DNA of 64,000 bases. It comes from Leifsonia shinshuensis (GTDB lineage Bacteria > Actinomycetota > Actinomycetes > Actinomycetales > Microbacteriaceae). Of the stretch, positions 61,425 to 64,000 are shown in pieces. The DNA lies in assembly GCF_014217625.1 (NCBI RefSeq), contig NZ_CP043641.1, positions 1,922,001 through 1,986,000 on the forward strand, in the 5' to 3' direction. The notes under the pieces are model-generated. The model made no database searches and had not been told where the DNA came from. It worked only from the letters and a program-made list of their open reading frames with translations. The translations under genes were made by a program, and so were the position numbers. Position 1 is the first letter of the stretch; every line of letters starts with the position of its first letter.

Positions 61425-62972
61425 ATGACCACGCCGACGGACAACACGGAGAACCAGTCGAAGGGCAGGGATCTCCGCGACTTCGTGCGGATGATCAGGC
61501 GCTACTGGCTCGGCGAGGCGATCATCGTGCTGGCCACCATCGGCCTCGTGGCCGGGTTCACCGCCCTGCAGCCACGGGTCTACCAGTCCACAGCGACCGG
61601 TCTCACCCAGGCGGCGACCGGCGAGAGCCTCTCCATGGCGTTCGCGGGTGAGAGCCTCGCCAAGTCGCGCGCGGAGTCGTATGTCCGCGTCGCGAAGTCG
61701 GATGCGGTGGCCAAGCGCGCGCAGGACATCCTCAACACGGACCGCTCCATCTCCGATCTGCTCGGGCACATCACCACCACCCTTCCCGCGGACACCGCGA
61801 TCATCGAGATCACTGCGAGAGCGGGCACGCCCGACGGCGCCGCGAAGCTGGCCAATGCCTGGTCGACCGCGCTCACCGACCAGGTGAAGGCGCTGGAGTC
61901 GCCGGAGGGCTCGGTGGGCGACCCGGCCATCTCGTTCGTCCCGCTGGCGAACGCACGCGCGCCGTACTTCCCGTCGTCGCCCGACATCCAGACGGCGCTC
62001 GTGCTCGCGCTGCTCGCCGGCTGCGCGCTCGCCCTGGTCTACGCGTTGCTCCGCCAGTACTTCGACCGGCGGATCCGGTCGGTCGACCAGATCGAGCGCC
62101 TGCTCGACGCGCCCGTGATCGGCACCGTCCCGGCCAGTCCCGCGCTCTCCGACCGCAGACGCGTCGTCGAGCAGGACGGCTCGGCGGACTCCGTGCAGCT
62201 CTTCGCGATCTCCGAATCCCTCCGCGAGCTGCGCACGAACCTGAGCTACATCGACGTCGACAACCCGCCGAAGGTCATCGTGGTGACCAGTTCGATCCCG
62301 GGTGAGGGCAAGTCCACTCTGACGGCCAACCTCGCCGACGCCATCGCCTCGGGCAATGCGAATGTGGTCATCATCGACTGCGACCTCCGGCGTCCGATGC
62401 AGTCGACCCTGTACAACCTGCGCGGCGGCGTGGGCCTGACCGATGTGCTGAGCGGTCGGGTCGCCCTCGGCGACGCCCTCCAGGCGCCGTCGGAGAGCAC
62501 CCACCTGCGCGTGCTCGGCGCCGGCCGGGTGCCGCCGAACCCGAGCGAGCTCCTCGGCTCGCGGACGATGCGCGAGCTGATCGACGCACTGTCCGGCGTG
62601 GCCACCGTGATCCTCGACGCTCCCCCGCTGCTCTCGGTGACGGACGCGGCCATCCTGGGCACCATCGCGGACGGCGTCGTGATCACGGTCGGCGCCAAGC
62701 AGGTCACCGCCGAGCAGCTCCAGAAGGCGTACCGCTCGGTCAGCCGAGTCAACGGCAAGGTCCTGGGCGCCGTGCTGAACAAGATCCCGCCGAACGGCGT
62801 CGACTCGCACGACTACGGCTACTACCGCAACGATTACTACACGTCGAACGAGGCGGCAGCGATCGAAGCGCCCGCGAACGAGGCGGCGCCGGAGCCGGTG
62901 GCCGAGGACGTCGTCCCGACCCGCCGGTCCGCGCAGCCGAGCCGTGGCCGGAGCCGTTCCGATCGCCGCTGA
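61425..62972 (+). CDS. Chain-length protein fused to BY-family tyrosine kinase (Wzz/Wzc type)
   Basis: 515 residues. A Wzz-type domain with two helices (about 30-50 and 188-208) is fused to a BY-kinase: Walker A SSIPGEGKST (289-298), Walker A' VVIIDCD (314-320), Walker B VILDAPP (395-401). A Tyr cluster HDYGYYRNDYY (462-472) is the autophosphorylation site. It controls polymer export and length and is opposed by the phosphatase at 59098. Starts 2 nt after the PqqD-like stop. Confidence 0.93.
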   Translation: MTTPTDNTENQSKGRDLRDFVRMIRRYWLGEAIIVLATIGLVAGFTALQPRVYQSTATGLTQAATGESLSMAFAGESLAKSRAESYVRVAKSDAVAKRAQDILNTDRSISDLLGHITTTLPADTAIIEITARAGTPDGAAKLANAWSTALTDQVKALESPEGSVGDPAISFVPLANARAPYFPSSPDIQTALVLALLAGCALALVYALLRQYFDRRIRSVDQIERLLDAPVIGTVPASPALSDRRRVVEQDGSADSVQLFAISESLRELRTNLSYIDVDNPPKVIVVTSSIPGEGKSTLTANLADAIASGNANVVIIDCDLRRPMQSTLYNLRGGVGLTDVLSGRVALGDALQAPSESTHLRVLGAGRVPPNPSELLGSRTMRELIDALSGVATVILDAPPLLSVTDAAILGTIADGVVITVGAKQVTAEQLQKAYRSVSRVNGKVLGAVLNKIPPNGVDSHDYGYYRNDYYTSNEAAAIEAPANEAAPEPVAEDVVPTRRSAQPSRGRSRSDRR

Positions 62973-62976
62973 GGCT

Positions 62977-63048
62977 GCCGGACGCCGCTGAGTTGCCGGG
63001 CACCGCTGAGTTGCCGGACACCGCTGAGTTGCCGGGCACCGCTGAGGG
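62977..63048 (+). repeat. Four tandem copies of an 18-bp repeat after the BY-kinase stop codon
   Basis: Units GCCGGRCRCCGCTGAGTT at 62977, 62995, 63013 and 63031, almost identical; the last ends GG instead of TT. A half-unit with the kinase stop (CGCTGA) precedes them, so the array seems to have grown from the gene's 3' end. The unit length is a multiple of three. Confidence 0.88.
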
Positions 63049-63096
63049 GCTGGACGCCTGGGGGGCGCGCTCGGAAGGGCCGCTCGCCTCGCTGTG

Positions 63097-64000
63097 TCAG
63101 GGCGCCAGCGCGGGCTGCTGCCGCACAGACACGACCGGGCTCCGGGAGTCGGTGCGCGGAAGCGCGATCATCATGCTCGCGAGAACGCCCATGCTGATCC
63201 AGGTGAAGAGGTCGAACGAGAAGAACATCGCGAACAGCAGCGCGAGAAGCGCCCTGCGCAGACGGTCGGCGACGACGAACGCCACGGCCCAGAACGCGAG
63301 GAGCGCGCCCAATCCGACGATGCCCATGGTCCCGAGCGCGTAGACGAACATGTTGTCCACCGCGCGCATGTAGGTCTGCTGCATGAGGCCACGGTCATAG
63401 AGCGCGTTCTGGCTTCCGAACCCGTAACCGAACCACGCTTCCAGCGGCGGGCGGGAGAGCAGTTGAGGCAGCGATTCGAGCGCACCGAGCCGGTGCGACC
63501 AGGACCCGGACTGGATCAGGTTGGTGACGAGGGTCGCGATTCCGATGTCGATGTTCAGCATCACGACGATCATTGCTCCGACCGCCAGCGCCGACCTGAT
63601 CCACCCGGTGAACGAACGGTTGAGCATCATGTGGACGAGCAGCGCAGCGGCGACCGCGGCGATCGCGCTCCGTGTCCCGGAGAGCGCGAGGCCGGCCGTC
63701 GCGACGGACAGGTTCATGATCCGCCATTTCTGAGACCACTGTGCGGGATTCGACCACGCGACGACCACGGCGATGCCGCAGAACACCGCGAAGACGATCG
63801 GATGCTCGAACGTGCCCTGGGCGCGCGCGTAGAGGTCGCCGACGAACGGATTGAATCGGATCCCGCCCTTGTACCCGTGGATCGGCTCGGGGAGCACGAG
63901 GATCTCGACGACTGCGATCGCCACCTGGGCAGCTGCGACCCCCGCGATGGTCCCGTACACCATCCGCAGTTCCTCGGTGGCGAGCGACGACGCGACGTAC
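63097..64000 (-). CDS. O-antigen-ligase/Wzy-like polymerase (N-terminus off the window)
   Basis: The frame is open from the stop at 63097 to the right edge, so the gene begins outside. About 300 residues are visible, with seven or more membrane helices. A periplasmic loop contains RFNPFVGDLYARAQGTFEHPIVFA and another GALESLPQLLSRPPLEAWFGYGFGS. These are the Wzy_C/O-antigen ligase marks. It should polymerise or attach exopolysaccharide units outside the membrane. Confidence 0.82.
   Translation of the reverse strand, partial: YVASSLATEELRMVYGTIAGVAAAQVAIAVVEILVLPEPIHGYKGGIRFNPFVGDLYARAQGTFEHPIVFAVFCGIAVVVAWSNPAQWSQKWRIMNLSVATAGLALSGTRSAIAAVAAALLVHMMLNRSFTGWIRSALAVGAMIVVMLNIDIGIATLVTNLIQSGSWSHRLGALESLPQLLSRPPLEAWFGYGFGSQNALYDRGLMQQTYMRAVDNMFVYALGTMGIVGLGALLAFWAVAFVVADRLRRALLALLFAMFFSFDLFTWISMGVLASMMIALPRTDSRSPVVSVRQQPALAP

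Overview
The window is high-GC DNA (roughly 70% by eye, strong G/C bias at third codon positions) from an actinobacterium. The gene content points to a Leifsonia-like member of the Microbacteriaceae: LacI- and ROK-controlled ABC sugar uptake systems without their own ATPases, a PspC-type two-component system, nusG with a long acidic N-terminus, and lipoprotein sugar-binding proteins. The genus is an inference from gene style; no rRNA is present to confirm it.

Layout. 1-4075 (minus): a large ATP-binding LuxR regulator, an exosortase-family membrane protein and a family 2 glycosyltransferase that runs off the left edge. 4169-8840 (plus): a LacI-controlled ABC sugar importer (lipoprotein, two permeases, small membrane protein, LacI repressor). 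9080-13247: MarR-MFS operon, asparagine-type permease, methyltransferase and a small unknown gene. 13464-14590 (minus): rplL-rplJ with an attenuator leader. 14680-26258: a second sugar regulon. A LacI repressor and three copies of the same operator frame a secreted propeller protein, a ROK sugar kinase, a mannose-6-phosphate-isomerase-like enzyme, an ABC importer, a six-hairpin glycosidase-like protein and an SGNH esterase. The kinase plus isomerase suggests mannose or a mannoside as the substrate.

26233-31075 (minus): an alpha/beta hydrolase coupled to an OmpR-type two-component system, then HipA-HipB. 31279-33702 (plus): a MacB/FtsX-type ABC transporter followed by four copies of a 17-bp palindrome. 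33706-42752: a pentapeptide-repeat protein, then two operons arranged around a ROK repressor. Together these hold four Gfo/Idh/MocA dehydrogenases, two TIM-barrel isomerase/epimerases and a ThuA-like protein, which looks like an oxidoreductive sugar or polyol pathway. 42788-48074: orphan YqaJ-type nuclease, DUF998-like membrane protein, quinone-oxidoreductase-like MDR, GNAT and a secreted S53 protease.

48270-50954 (minus) is the housekeeping block tRNA-Trp-secE-nusG-rplK-rplA. It is on the same strand as rplJ-rplL but separated from it by about 34 kb of sugar and stress genes. 51097-55273: PspC-sensor two-component system and divergent membrane proteins. 55695-64000: an exopolysaccharide locus with initiating glycosyltransferase, LCP ligase, tyrosine phosphatase, BY-kinase/chain-length protein and Wzy-like polymerase (cut by the right edge). 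It also carries a nucleotidyltransferase, an HPr-kinase-like protein and a PqqD-like protein, a trio otherwise familiar from RiPP tailoring.
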